Below, piece after piece: positions 1-8,773 of a DNA stretch of 64,000 bases (position 1 is the stretch's first letter; each line of letters opens with the position of its first letter). The DNA is taken from positions 62,001-126,000 of the forward strand of contig JADIZV010000001.1 in the NCBI GenBank assembly GCA_016704565.1, in the 5' to 3' direction. Made by a program: the position numbers and the translations under genes. The DNA comes from Candidatus Phosphoribacter baldrii. GTDB taxonomy: Bacteria > Actinomycetota > Actinomycetes > Actinomycetales > Dermatophilaceae. The notes beneath the pieces are model-generated. The model was not told the origin of the DNA and made no database searches. It saw nothing but the letters and a program-made list of their open reading frames with translations.

Positions 1-735
1 GTGCTTGTCCGGCGCCAGCTCGAAGTATTCGCCCCGGAACGGCACGATCCGCGCTTCGGGCTCCAACCCGCACGCGGCGGCGACGCGGTCGGCATACAGG
101 CCGGCGCAAGCCACCAACGCGTCCACCCGTAGCTCCCCCGCGGACGTGGCGACCCGCACGCCCGACGCCCCACCGCCGCCACTCGACTCGCCCCCATCCC
201 GTATGCCGCCCACCGTCTGCGCGCCCTCGAAGGCGACACCGAGTCGCAACTCGCCCCCCGCAGCAACGACATCGTCGGCGAGCGCGCGGCATACAGCTGG
301 GTAGTCGATGATGCCGGTGGTCTGGACGTGCAACGCCTGGACACACCGCACGTAGGGCTCGTGCTCGCGGGCCTGCTCGGGCGTGAGCATCGTGGCAGGG
401 ACCCCGTTCGCGGCGGCGCGGTCGGCTAGCGTGGCCAGGCCGGGCAGCTCGGACTCATCGCAGGCCACGACGAGCTTGCCGCAGTTGTCGTGGGCGATGC
501 CCTTCTCGCGGGCGTAGGCATACATCGACGCAGCCCCGGCGACCGCCATCCGGGCTTTGAGGCTGCCCGGCGCGTAGTAGAGCCCGGCGTGGACGACCCC
601 CGAGTTGCGCCCGGTCTGGTGCTGAGCGAGGGCCGTCTCCTTCTCGATGAGCACAACCTCATACCCACTCCGGGCCAGCGCCCGCGCCGTTGCCAGACCG
701 ACGATGCCCCCACCGACAACCGCAACCGTGCTCAC
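1..735 (-). CDS. lhgO: L-2-hydroxyglutarate oxidase, partial (C-terminus outside window)
   Basis: FAD-dependent oxidase converting L-2-hydroxyglutarate to 2-oxoglutarate, a metabolite-repair step. About 245 N-terminal codons of a family normally near 400 are present; the rest lies beyond the left edge. Reading starts at a GTG with VSTVAVVGGGIVGLATARAL, an FAD-binding GxGxxG near residues 7-12. It continues with GRNSGVVHAGLYYAPGS, then ACAGLYADRVA and RIVPFRGEYFELAPDKH, all hallmarks of LhgO rather than of general glycerol-3-phosphate oxidases. The frame stays open across the whole visible stretch. Three copies of the iterated word GTATGCCG lie in the gene and a near copy at 517. No operon partner is obvious; the next gene upstream (ending at 800) points the same way across a 64-base gap. 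D-amino-acid-oxidase-like relatives are possible but less likely. Confidence 0.85.
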   Translation of the reverse strand, partial: MSTVAVVGGGIVGLATARALARSGYEVVLIEKETALAQHQTGRNSGVVHAGLYYAPGSLKARMAVAGAASMYAYAREKGIAHDNCGKLVVACDESELPGLATLADRAAANGVPATMLTPEQAREHEPYVRCVQALHVQTTGIIDYPAVCRALADDVVAAGGELRLGVAFEGAQTVGGIRDGGESSGGGGASGVRVATSAGELRVDALVACAGLYADRVAAACGLEPEARIVPFRGEYFELAPDKH

Positions 736-799
736 CCGACCGAGCCTATGCCCGGCGCGGCCTGCCCCCGGCATCCCAGCCAGCTGGCTGCGCAAGCGC

Positions 800-1762
800 C
801 TACTCCTCGTCGGCGTCGATGCCCGGGTCGCCGTGGTAGGGCCCGTTCCGGCGTTGCTCCAGGGTGGCCAGGCCGGCCGCCGCACCGGCGGTGACCAGGT
901 CGGCGACGGTGAGCAACACGCGCGACACGGCCGCGAGCGCGATGGCCGGTCCGGTCCCGATCAGCGGCCCCAGGCCGGCGACGAGGACGGCCTCGCGCAC
1001 GCCGGCACCCGAGGGAAGCAGGAAGACAAACAGCCCCGAGATCATCGCGACGGACATCGTGCCGACCGCGAGCGGCAGCACCGAGACGCTGACCGGGGTG
1101 CTGGCCCGCACGAGCAACCACAGGTGGGCGCCGAAGGCGAGATATGACGCCAACGCCCACGCCAACGAAGCCAGCACGGCCCGCTTGCGGATCGGATGGT
1201 CGGGCGCCGGGCGGCCGAGCACGCGGAACCCCTGGCGGACCGCCCAGGTGAGGATCCGTGGGTGCAGGCAGACGAGCGCGACCGGCAGGAGCAGATAGAG
1301 CCAGCGCAAGGCGCCGAGGTCGGGGTTGACCTCGACGAGCGACGGGACTGCCACTGACCCGGCCAGCAAAGCCGCCACGACCACGACAGCGAGCGAGAAG
1401 ACCGTGGCCGCGAAGATCCGGGCACGAGCGACCCCGGCCCGTCGCCCGAGCTCCAGTTGCAGCAGATAGGCCCACACCGAACCGGGGACATACTTGCCCA
1501 ACTGTCCGACGAGGAAGATCTGCGCCCCTCGCCGGGCCCCGATCGGCTCGCCAAGCTCGTCGACGAGCACCTGCCAGCTCATCGTCGAGCACCCGATGGC
1601 GACCGGGAGGATGAGGAACGCCGGGATCCACGCCCGCCAGGACAGGTGCGTCACGGTCGCGCTGACGTCGCGCCAGTTGCGCACGACCGCGTATGCCGCG
1701 GCTACCAGCACGAGCAGCAAAAGCACCGTGCGCGCGACCCGCACCAGCCGGGCCCGGGTCAC
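800..1762 (-). CDS. Flippase-like integral membrane protein (lysylphosphatidylglycerol synthase TM-domain family)
   Basis: A 320-residue polytopic membrane protein with about eight hydrophobic helices. It begins MTRARLVRVARTVLLLLVLV and has the LPG-synthase transmembrane-domain layout (also called UPF0104), including the conserved helix pair around TMSWQVLVDELGEP and the late SGLFVFLLPSGAGVREAVLV. Members are thought to be lipid flippases or lipid-modifying enzymes; the soluble aminoacyl-transfer domain of MprF is absent, so lysyl transfer is not supported. The GTG start at 1762 is chosen because GGGAGG sits six bases upstream. The spacer between that ribosome site and the start is itself the iterated word TATGCC. 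It is divergent from the oxidoreductase at 1881. The substrate cannot be told from sequence. Confidence 0.8.
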   Translation of the reverse strand: MTRARLVRVARTVLLLLVLVAAAYAVVRNWRDVSATVTHLSWRAWIPAFLILPVAIGCSTMSWQVLVDELGEPIGARRGAQIFLVGQLGKYVPGSVWAYLLQLELGRRAGVARARIFAATVFSLAVVVVAALLAGSVAVPSLVEVNPDLGALRWLYLLLPVALVCLHPRILTWAVRQGFRVLGRPAPDHPIRKRAVLASLAWALASYLAFGAHLWLLVRASTPVSVSVLPLAVGTMSVAMISGLFVFLLPSGAGVREAVLVAGLGPLIGTGPAIALAAVSRVLLTVADLVTAGAAAGLATLEQRRNGPYHGDPGIDADEE

Positions 1763-1880
1763 GGCATACCTCCCGACGATCGCGCACGCGGCAGGTGCGC
1801 GGCAGCGGGGTCGGTCACGGGACTAGTGTGGCCCACGCGCACGCGGAAACGGTCATCCGCGGCGGTAGGGAGGAGTGCAC

Positions 1881-2840
1881 ATGTCCGCGCCACTGGCGGT
1901 CGCCCTCGTCGGTTCCGGCTCGATGGGGCTCAACCACGCCCGCGTCATCGCGACCGGGCCGAGCACGACGCTGTCCGTCGTCATCGACCCCTCCGAGCAG
2001 GCCGGGCGCGCCGCCGCCGAGCGGCACGGCGCCCGCTGGGCGCCCGGCTTGGATGCCTTGGCGGGTGTCGACGCGGCCGTCGTCGCCGCCTCAACTGAGC
2101 ACCACTACGGATTGGCCCTGCCGATCATCGCCTCCGGTCTGCCCCTGCTCATCGAGAAGCCGGTGTGCCCGTCCCTTGCCCAGACCCGCGAGGTCGTCGA
2201 GGCATCGCGACGGGCTGGGACACCGTTGCAGTGTGGATTGCTCGAGCGGTTCAACCCTGCTGTGATGACGGCACTGCGGATGGCGCAGTCGCCGTGTTAC
2301 GTGCGCGCCGAACGCCACTCCCCGTATGCTGCCCGGATCAAGACGGGGGTGGGCTGGGACCTGCTCGTTCACGACGTCGATCTGGTGGTGCGAGCGTTCG
2401 GGGGGAGGGCGCTGACCTCTGTCGGGGTCGAGGTCGGGCAGTTCCATCCCGGTTCGGTCCCCGGGGCCGAGGATGTGGTCGAGGCGTCGTTGCGCTTCGA
2501 GGGCGGCGGGATCGCGTCGGTATCGGCGAGCCGGGTCGGCCAGCGCAAGGTCCGCACCATGGTCATCCAGGAGCTCGACCGGATGATCGAGGTCGACCTG
2601 TTGCGCCGTGGGGTGACGGCGTACCGGCATACGACGATCGAGGGCGAGGTCGGCCGCGGGGGCTACCGTCAGGTGACCGAGATGGAGGTGCCTGAGATTC
2701 TCGGTGTCGAACCACTCGTCGCCCAGTTGGCTCACTTCGTGGACCTGGTCGAGGGGCGCACAGACTCGGACGTGGAGCGGGACTCCATCCTGCCCGCCCA
2801 CGAGGTCGTCGACGCGGTCCTCGCCGCAGGTCGCGACTGA
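1881..2840 (+). CDS. Gfo/Idh/MocA family NAD(P)-dependent oxidoreductase
   Basis: A 319-residue sugar or cyclitol oxidoreductase. An N-terminal Rossmann fold has ALVGSGSMGLNHARVI near residues 7-22. The family signature EKP (in LLIEKPVCPS) contributes the active-site lysine, and a C-terminal alpha/beta substrate domain follows (DLLVHDVDLVVRAFGG). The ATG at 1881 is preferred over a GTG six bases earlier because GGGAGGAG lies at the right distance only for the ATG. It stands next to a DegT aminotransferase, an acetyltransferase and a nucleotide-sugar dehydratase. In the WbpB-E-D type of pathway this family oxidises C3 of a UDP-sugar before transamination, which would fit here as an inference. 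An inositol or other sugar dehydrogenase role is equally possible. Confidence 0.85.
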   Translation: MSAPLAVALVGSGSMGLNHARVIATGPSTTLSVVIDPSEQAGRAAAERHGARWAPGLDALAGVDAAVVAASTEHHYGLALPIIASGLPLLIEKPVCPSLAQTREVVEASRRAGTPLQCGLLERFNPAVMTALRMAQSPCYVRAERHSPYAARIKTGVGWDLLVHDVDLVVRAFGGRALTSVGVEVGQFHPGSVPGAEDVVEASLRFEGGGIASVSASRVGQRKVRTMVIQELDRMIEVDLLRRGVTAYRHTTIEGEVGRGGYRQVTEMEVPEILGVEPLVAQLAHFVDLVEGRTDSDVERDSILPAHEVVDAVLAAGRD

Positions 2841-2858
2841 CCAGGGATAACCGAGGAC

Positions 2859-3305
2859 TCAGGCGGGCGGGATACGGAAGGCCGGTATGCCATCCGCGTC
2901 CAGCTCGACGTGGCCCACCACACGGGCGGGCACGCCAGCCACGATGGCCCGCCGGGGCACGTCCTTGGTGACGACCGCCCCGGCGCCGATGACCGCTTCG
3001 TCCCCGATCGTCACGCCCATTTGGATGATGGCCCCGGCACCAACGAACACCCGATCGCCGATGACGACCGGTGCCCGCTCGACGACGTCGAAGCGACGCC
3101 CGCTCACACACCGTTTCGCTGAGGAATGCGTGTAGATCTGCGCCCCCGAAGAGATGTCGCACCCGGCACCGATGGTGAGGCCTCCCGACCCGTCGATGAG
3201 TGTGAACGCACCGATCCAGGTGCCGAGTCCGATCGTGGGCTCGCCGACGACCCACGCGTGCTCGTTCCACGGGTTCGGCGGGAGGGCGGCCGGTTGGCCG
3301 ACCAT
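2859..3305 (-). CDS. Left-handed beta-helix (hexapeptide) acetyltransferase
   Basis: A 148-residue acyltransferase of the LbH superfamily. Hexapeptide turns are visible as IGLGTWIGAF, LTIGAGCDISSG, VVIGDRVFVGAGA, VTIGDEAVIGAGAVV, ending with the usual DVPRRAIVAGVPARVVG. These enzymes move an acetyl group from acetyl-CoA to a sugar amine or hydroxyl and work as trimers. Its start codon overlaps the stop of the upstream epimerase (TGATG), so translation is probably coupled. Beside a DegT aminotransferase, N-acetylation of an amino sugar is the likely job; O-acetylation cannot be excluded. The catalytic histidine is probably the one in YTHSS. Confidence 0.85.
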   Translation of the reverse strand: MVGQPAALPPNPWNEHAWVVGEPTIGLGTWIGAFTLIDGSGGLTIGAGCDISSGAQIYTHSSAKRCVSGRRFDVVERAPVVIGDRVFVGAGAIIQMGVTIGDEAVIGAGAVVTKDVPRRAIVAGVPARVVGHVELDADGIPAFRIPPA

Positions 3306-4249
3306 CAGCCACCGCCCCGAATCAACTCGGTCATCCCATCGCGAACGGAGATGGTCGCCTCGAAACCGAGCACCTCGCGGGCCCGCGTGACGTCGGCCGC
3401 CCGCCGGCTGGCGATGACGTCGCGGCCGCTGAACTGCGGCTCGACGTCGACGCCGACCGCGTCGATGAGGATCCTCGCGAGCTCGGCGACCGTCGTGTCG
3501 ATCCCGGTCCCGATGTTCACCGGCACGTTGTCACCGGCACAATCCAGGGCCAGGACGACGGATCGCGCAATGTCATGAACATGGATGAAGTCCATCGACT
3601 GCTCGCCCTTGCCGTCGATCACCGGCGGCTCGCCGGCCTTGAGCCGGTTGACGAAGTGGTTGATGACCGAGGTGTAGTAGGCAGTCGTCTTCTGGCCGGG
3701 GCCGTAGACGTTGAAGAAGCGCAGCGCGAGCCAGGACAACCCCGAGCGACGCTGGTAGAAGGCGAGCAGGTCCTCGCCGGTCCGCTTGGAGATGCAGTAG
3801 GGGGTCTGCGGGGACAGGTCGTCGTCCTCGTGCATAGGCAGCTTCTTGGGGTCGCCGTAGACCGACGCCGACGAGCAATAGACCAGCCGCCGCACCCCGT
3901 GCTCCGCGGCGGCAGCGATGACGTTGTGGCTGCCGATGGTGTTGATCGCCATCGACTCGTGCGGGTCGGCCTGGCTCTTGTTGATCGACACCGCCGCGGC
4001 GTGGATGACCGTCGAACAGCCCTTCATCGCGGCATGGACCGCGCCGCCGTAGCGCACGTCCTGGTCAACAAGCTCGACCCGGCCAGGGTGCGCGGCCTGC
4101 AGTGCCTCAATCGCCGCCCGGTCTCCCCGGAACATGTTGTCGAAGATCCGCACCTTCCGACCCTGGTCAAGCAGCATCGGGACGACGTGCAGGCCGATGA
4201 AGCCTGCACCTCCGGTGAAGAAGACCGTCTCGGTCTCGGCGCTGCTCAT
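3305..4249 (-). CDS. NAD-dependent epimerase/dehydratase (extended SDR)
   Basis: A 314-residue nucleotide-sugar epimerase or dehydratase. FFTGGAGFIGLHVVPMLL near residue 9 is the GxxGxxG NAD site of extended SDRs. The catalytic YxxxK is present as YCISK near residue 152, with the serine in YCSSASVYGD, followed by RFFNVYGPGQ as in UDP-glucose 4-epimerase and GDP-mannose dehydratase relatives. It sits between the aminotransferase and the acetyltransferase in one leftward gene string and overlaps the latter by one base. Acting on an NDP-sugar is well supported by family; which sugar, and whether it epimerises C4 or dehydrates, is not. Confidence 0.85.
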   Translation of the reverse strand: MSSAETETVFFTGGAGFIGLHVVPMLLDQGRKVRIFDNMFRGDRAAIEALQAAHPGRVELVDQDVRYGGAVHAAMKGCSTVIHAAAVSINKSQADPHESMAINTIGSHNVIAAAAEHGVRRLVYCSSASVYGDPKKLPMHEDDDLSPQTPYCISKRTGEDLLAFYQRRSGLSWLALRFFNVYGPGQKTTAYYTSVINHFVNRLKAGEPPVIDGKGEQSMDFIHVHDIARSVVLALDCAGDNVPVNIGTGIDTTVAELARILIDAVGVDVEPQFSGRDVIASRRAADVTRAREVLGFEATISVRDGMTELIRGGG

Positions 4250-4320
4250 CGGGCGGTCGATCCTTTCGTATGCCGCGTGCTCACCTCCCGCAGCCAGCGG
4301 TCAGGTGCGTCGCGGGCTGG

Positions 4321-5469
4321 CTAACGGCGGCGGACGGTGGCCGAGCCGACGACGGCTCGGACGGTGTCGATGACGTGGTCGAGGTCCTCGTCGGTGAGGT
4401 TGGCATGCATGGGGATGGCCAGGTGGCGGTCGAACAGGTCGGCCGACACGGGGCAACCCCGCTCGGCGGCCACCCCGTAGACGGGCTGGACGTGCGAGGC
4501 GTAGGTGCCGAAGTTGCAGCCGACCCCTTGCTCGCGCAAGGCGACCGCCACCCGGCTCCGGTCCAGAGCCGGGTCGAGGGTGATGACGTAGGACTGCCAC
4601 GGATGGGTGCGGTCATCCAGGGCGACCGGGAGGGTGAGAGCGTCGAGGTCGCCCAGCCCCGCGGCATACGCCTGCGCGGCGTGGGTGCGCGCGGCCAGCA
4701 GGTCGGGCAGTCGGCGCAGCTGGGCCCGCATGATGCCCGCCTGGACGTCGGAGAGCCGGTAGTTGTAGCCCGCCTCGTCGAAGCTGGGCACCGGCAGGGT
4801 CGCCTCGCCCTCGCGGGTGACAGCCGGGGCGATGCCGTAGGTGTGCAGCTTGCGGGCGTGGTCCATGAGGTCGGCTCGGTCGCCGACGAGGGCGCCGCCT
4901 TCGCCGGCCGTGATCCCCTTGCGGCCGTGGAAGCTGAACGCGGCGAGGTCGGCCAGGCTCCCAGCGGGTCGCCCGCGGTAGGTGGCACCGGCGGCGCAGG
5001 CAGCGTCCTCGACGAGCCACAGCCCGTGTCGATCGGCGATCGCGCGCAGCTCGTCGTAGTCGGCGGGCTGCCCGAAGACGTCGACCGCGAGGATTCCAAC
5101 GGTGCGGGGCGTGATGGCCGCCTCAACCGCAGCGGGGTCCGCCGACCAGGTGTCCGGGCGGATGTCAGCGAACACCGGCGTCGCCCCCGTCCACACGACG
5201 GCGTGCCCAGTTGCGGGGAACGTGTAGTCACCGACGATGACCTCGTCGCCGGGCCCGACACCGAGCACCTGCAACGCTAGGTGGAGGGCCGATCCGCAGT
5301 TGGCGGTGGTCAGCGCGTGCTCGACCCCGACAGCCACCGCGAACTCGCGCTCAAAGGCCAGGCAGGTGGGTCCGGCTCCCGACAACCACCCGGACGCGAA
5401 CACCTCAGCGACGGCGGCGAGTTCGGGCTCCCCGACCGTCGGCTGGCCGAGGGGCACGGTGCGGGGCAT
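4321..5469 (-). CDS. DegT/DnrJ/EryC1/StrS family PLP-dependent sugar aminotransferase
   Basis: A 382-residue aminotransferase that adds an amino group from glutamate to a keto-sugar nucleotide. Sequence marks: NCGSALHLAL near residue 65 for PLP phosphate binding, VEDAACAAGATYRGRPAGS with the PLP-ring aspartate, and SFHGRKGITAGEGG with the Schiff-base lysine. The C-terminal half ends PVSADLFDRHLAIPMHANLT, as in DesV/PglE/WbpE-type enzymes. The ATG at 5469 is chosen because AAGGAG lies six bases upstream; the open frame continues another 86 codons upstream but that stretch looks non-coding. It follows the GT4 gene by 106 bases and precedes the epimerase by 71 bases on the same strand. Product position (C3 or C4) is unresolved. 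Confidence 0.9.
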   Translation of the reverse strand: MPRTVPLGQPTVGEPELAAVAEVFASGWLSGAGPTCLAFEREFAVAVGVEHALTTANCGSALHLALQVLGVGPGDEVIVGDYTFPATGHAVVWTGATPVFADIRPDTWSADPAAVEAAITPRTVGILAVDVFGQPADYDELRAIADRHGLWLVEDAACAAGATYRGRPAGSLADLAAFSFHGRKGITAGEGGALVGDRADLMDHARKLHTYGIAPAVTREGEATLPVPSFDEAGYNYRLSDVQAGIMRAQLRRLPDLLAARTHAAQAYAAGLGDLDALTLPVALDDRTHPWQSYVITLDPALDRSRVAVALREQGVGCNFGTYASHVQPVYGVAAERGCPVSADLFDRHLAIPMHANLTDEDLDHVIDTVRAVVGSATVRRR

Positions 5470-5575
5470 GCGGACTCCTTGGGTTTCGGCCCAGATGCTA
5501 CCAGCGGCCCTGTATGCCGCCCTCCCACACACCGCGCGCGCCTGACCTGGGCAGGCCCCCGCAAACGGCGCGGGC

Positions 5576-6757
5576 TCAGCGGCGCAGGAGCAGGTCGGCG
5601 AAGGTGTCCAGATGTGCGTCAAGCACTCGGTCCAGAGTGAAGTGGGCGTCGATGAGAGCGCGCCCTCGCTCCCCCATCTCCCGTGCGGCATCCGGGTCAT
5701 CGAGCACCCGCAACAGCCGCTGGGCAAGCCCCGGAACGTCCCCGCGATGGGTCAACAACACCTCGCCACCATCCTGCAGCGGCACACCCGGGAAGTTGTC
5801 CAGCCGGCCCCACCCGACAACCGGCACCCCCGCCGCCATCGCCTCCAGGGTCGCCGTGCCCATCCCGTCGCCTTGTTCGTGGCTCTCCAGCGTGGCCGCG
5901 GCCAGCAGATGCGGGATGCTCGCCTTAGGGACCGCGCCGAGGGGGCGCACGGCATACGCGATGCCCAACTCCTCCGCGCGGCGGAGGAACACGTCGTAGT
6001 AGACCCGGCCCGCGACGACGAGTCGGGCCTCGGGGTGGCGCGCCAACACCGCCGGCAGCGCCTCCACCAACCCGACCCGATCGCGGAGGGGGATGACGTG
6101 ACCGACCGACAACAGGATCGGGGCGTCGCCGACCCCGGCCAGCTGCCGCCCGACCGCAGCGTCCCCGCCCCGCACCCACGCCGGGTCGACCCCCACGGGG
6201 ATCGGGACGAGGTCGCGATAGCCACCGCGATAGCGGCTGGTGATGTAGTCGCGCATGTGCGCATCCATGACGACGATCCGCGGCCGGTAGCGGCGCAACC
6301 GCGGCGCTACGAGCGTCGCGTCGAGGGTCCGGAACGCATGCCGATAGAGCGCAGCGGGGTTCTCCAGCCGCGTGTGGACCGACAGCAGCGTCGGTATGCC
6401 GCGTCGCCGGGCGTAGGCGCCACTGGCCCAAGTGAGGTCCATGAACTGCCCGTGTTGGTGGATGACGTCGGGGCGGAAGTCGTCGAGCAGCTGCCCCAAC
6501 TCACGCCCGAGCGACGGCCGCGATGCGAACGACAGGTCGAAGCTCACCGCGAACCGGGTCTCGGGCAGCATCACTGCCGGCAGCCGCACGATCCGCACCC
6601 CGTCACGGCCCTCCCGCGCGGGCGCTTCCCCGTATGCCGCGGTGACGACGAGCACCTCGTGGCCGCGGGCGGCATACCCCCTGGCGAGGGCGTCCGACAG
6701 GTGCGAGGAGCCGCCGACGCGCGGTGGGTAGAAGTTGTTGACGACGACGATCCGCAT
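5576..6757 (-). CDS. Glycosyltransferase family 4 (GT-B fold)
   Basis: A 393-residue retaining glycosyltransferase. The N-terminus MRIVVVNNFYPPRVGGSSHL has the glycine-rich acceptor loop of GT4. The C-terminal donor domain carries HEQGDGMGTATLEAMAAGVP, equivalent to the family's E-x7-E nucleotide-sugar site. Soluble, probably membrane-associated, building a lipid-linked or cell-wall glycan. First gene of a leftward group with the aminotransferase, epimerase and acetyltransferase, so it may transfer the sugar those enzymes make. It is divergent from the dehydratase starting near 6847. Sugar donor and acceptor are unknown. Confidence 0.88.
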   Translation of the reverse strand: MRIVVVNNFYPPRVGGSSHLSDALARGYAARGHEVLVVTAAYGEAPAREGRDGVRIVRLPAVMLPETRFAVSFDLSFASRPSLGRELGQLLDDFRPDVIHQHGQFMDLTWASGAYARRRGIPTLLSVHTRLENPAALYRHAFRTLDATLVAPRLRRYRPRIVVMDAHMRDYITSRYRGGYRDLVPIPVGVDPAWVRGGDAAVGRQLAGVGDAPILLSVGHVIPLRDRVGLVEALPAVLARHPEARLVVAGRVYYDVFLRRAEELGIAYAVRPLGAVPKASIPHLLAAATLESHEQGDGMGTATLEAMAAGVPVVGWGRLDNFPGVPLQDGGEVLLTHRGDVPGLAQRLLRVLDDPDAAREMGERGRALIDAHFTLDRVLDAHLDTFADLLLRR

Positions 6758-6846
6758 GTTCGGCCTAGCCCTCGTGCGCGTTCTGCAGATGCCCGTGCGC
6801 TGCCGATGCCGCGGGTGTCATGCGGTCAGGTTACCGGGGGGCGACC

Positions 6847-8736
6847 ATGCCCTTGGTACGGTTGGGTGCGGCGGCCCGAGCCGCGGCGTATCCAAGAGCA
6901 CGAGGAGTGGGTCCGATTCAGCGCGTCTCCACCTCCGACCACCCGTACAGGCTGGCCTGGACAGTCGTCGATTGCCTTGTGTGGGCAGCCGCTCTCGTGG
7001 GAGCGACCTACCTACGGTACGAGCTGAGTTTCGACCCCATTGACTGGCGTGGGTTGGCCGCCGCGTTCGGGGTCGCAGCGCTCCTGCAGCTGGTTTTCGG
7101 CTTTCTCCTTGGGCCCTACGCGGTCGGGCACTTGCGAGGGTCGTTCGAGGAGATCGTCGATCTCACCAAGACGGTCGTGTTGACCGCCGCCGTCCTGTGC
7201 ATCCCCGTGTTCGTCGCGCGGCCGATCCTGGTGCCCAAGAGCGTCCCCATCATCGCCGGGCCCTTCGCGCTGGTCGCCATGCTCGGCTTGCGCCTGCTCG
7301 TACGGGCGTGGAAGACCCGCAACCCGGTCGGAGTCGATCCCGACGCGGCAGCGGACGCGCGTCGCGTGCTGGTCTTCGGAGCCGGTGAAGGTGGTCGACA
7401 GCTGGTCCGCGCGATGGTGCGGGATCGCAGCCGGACTTACCTCCCGGTGGCGATCATCGACGATGACCCGCGCAAACAGCGCTTGACCGTTGAAGGCGTG
7501 CGGGTGCGCGGAACCCGAGCCACCCTGGAGCAAGTCGCGAACGAATATGACGCAGACGTCTTGGCGATCGCCATGCCCTCGGCCGACGGCGACCTCATTC
7601 GGGACCTCAGCGAGCGCGCAGATCACGCCGGCCTGGACGTCATGGTCCTGCCGCCGGTGTCCGAACTCATCGGTCGACCGTCGCTTGGAGACCTGCGGGA
7701 CCTCGACCTGGCGGACCTGCTCGGTCGTCGAGCGATCTCTCTAGACTCGGCTGCGATCGCCCAGACGATCTCGGGCAAGCGCGTCCTCGTCACCGGGGCC
7801 GGGGGGTCGATCGGCTCCGAGCTGTGCCGCCAGATCATGCGGTATGGTCCCGCGGCGTTGTTCCCCCTCGACCGCGACGAGTCGGCCCTGCACTCCGTCC
7901 AGCTCTCCCTCAAGAGGCCGGGACTCTTCGAACGCGACGGGTCGTTGCTGGTCGACATCCGCGATAGGGAAGCGCTGGAGCTGATCTTCGCCGACGTCAA
8001 GCCAGACATCGTCTTCCACGCCGCGGCACTCAAGCACCTGCCGCTGCTTGAGCAGTTCCCCTACGAGGCCTACAAGTCCAACGTCCTAGGAACGCTGAAC
8101 GTGCTGGCCGCGGCTGCCGCGACCGGTGTTGAGACAGTGGTGAACATCTCGACGGACAAGGCTGCGGACCCCACGTGCATGCTCGGCTATAGCAAGCGCG
8201 TGGCTGAGCGGTTGACCGCCGGGTATGCCGTGAACCACCCCGGCCGCTATGTCTCTGTTCGCTTCGGCAACGTCCTGGGTTCGCGAGGGTCCGTCGTCCA
8301 TGCCTTCACCGCGCAGATCGAGCGCGGGGGCCCAGTGACAGTCACCCACCCTGACGTCGAGCGCTACTTCATGCTCATCCCGGAAGCCTGCCAGCTGGTC
8401 CTAGAGGCTGCCGCAGCAGCCAAGGGCCGCGGCGAAGTGATGGTCTTGGACATGGGGCGCCCCCAGAAGATCATCGATGTCGCCAAGGCTCTTATCCGGA
8501 TGTCCGGGCGACCGGACATCCGCATCGATTTCACCGGTTTGCGGCCTGGCGAGAAGCTCACCGAGGACCTCGTCGCCGACGCGGAAACGCTTACCCCGAC
8601 GAAGAACCCACTCGTGACCAGCGCATCCGTCGCTGCGATGGATGAGTCGCTGCTTCCCGCGGTAGGAGTGGACGATCACGCCACCGCTCTCGCTTGGAGC
8701 CGCTCCCACGCCGTGACCGCGGGGGCCGTCGACTGA
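6847..8736 (+). CDS. Membrane-anchored nucleotide-sugar 4,6-dehydratase (CapD/WbpM/PglF family)
   Basis: About 629 residues with four hydrophobic helices in the first 125, a first Rossmann domain (RRVLVFGAGEGGRQLVRAM) and a catalytic extended-SDR domain starting SGKRVLVTGAGGSIGSELCR. NISTDKAADPT followed by LGYSKR matches the signature of UDP-GlcNAc 4,6-dehydratases in the long WbpM/PglF branch, and GLRPGEKLTEDL the substrate loop. It would make UDP-2-acetamido-4-keto-6-deoxyhexose at the inner membrane face, the substrate for a DegT aminotransferase. The start is uncertain: ATG 6820, ATG 6847 (after a G-rich stretch) and GTG 6907 are all in frame; 6847 is a compromise. It is convergent with the DUF6350 gene. 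Confidence 0.88.
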   Translation: MPLVRLGAAARAAAYPRARGVGPIQRVSTSDHPYRLAWTVVDCLVWAAALVGATYLRYELSFDPIDWRGLAAAFGVAALLQLVFGFLLGPYAVGHLRGSFEEIVDLTKTVVLTAAVLCIPVFVARPILVPKSVPIIAGPFALVAMLGLRLLVRAWKTRNPVGVDPDAAADARRVLVFGAGEGGRQLVRAMVRDRSRTYLPVAIIDDDPRKQRLTVEGVRVRGTRATLEQVANEYDADVLAIAMPSADGDLIRDLSERADHAGLDVMVLPPVSELIGRPSLGDLRDLDLADLLGRRAISLDSAAIAQTISGKRVLVTGAGGSIGSELCRQIMRYGPAALFPLDRDESALHSVQLSLKRPGLFERDGSLLVDIRDREALELIFADVKPDIVFHAAALKHLPLLEQFPYEAYKSNVLGTLNVLAAAAATGVETVVNISTDKAADPTCMLGYSKRVAERLTAGYAVNHPGRYVSVRFGNVLGSRGSVVHAFTAQIERGGPVTVTHPDVERYFMLIPEACQLVLEAAAAAKGRGEVMVLDMGRPQKIIDVAKALIRMSGRPDIRIDFTGLRPGEKLTEDLVADAETLTPTKNPLVTSASVAAMDESLLPAVGVDDHATALAWSRSHAVTAGAVD

Positions 8737-8773
8737 CCGGTCCTGGCAGGCCCGCCAACGGTCTTCGCCGGAC

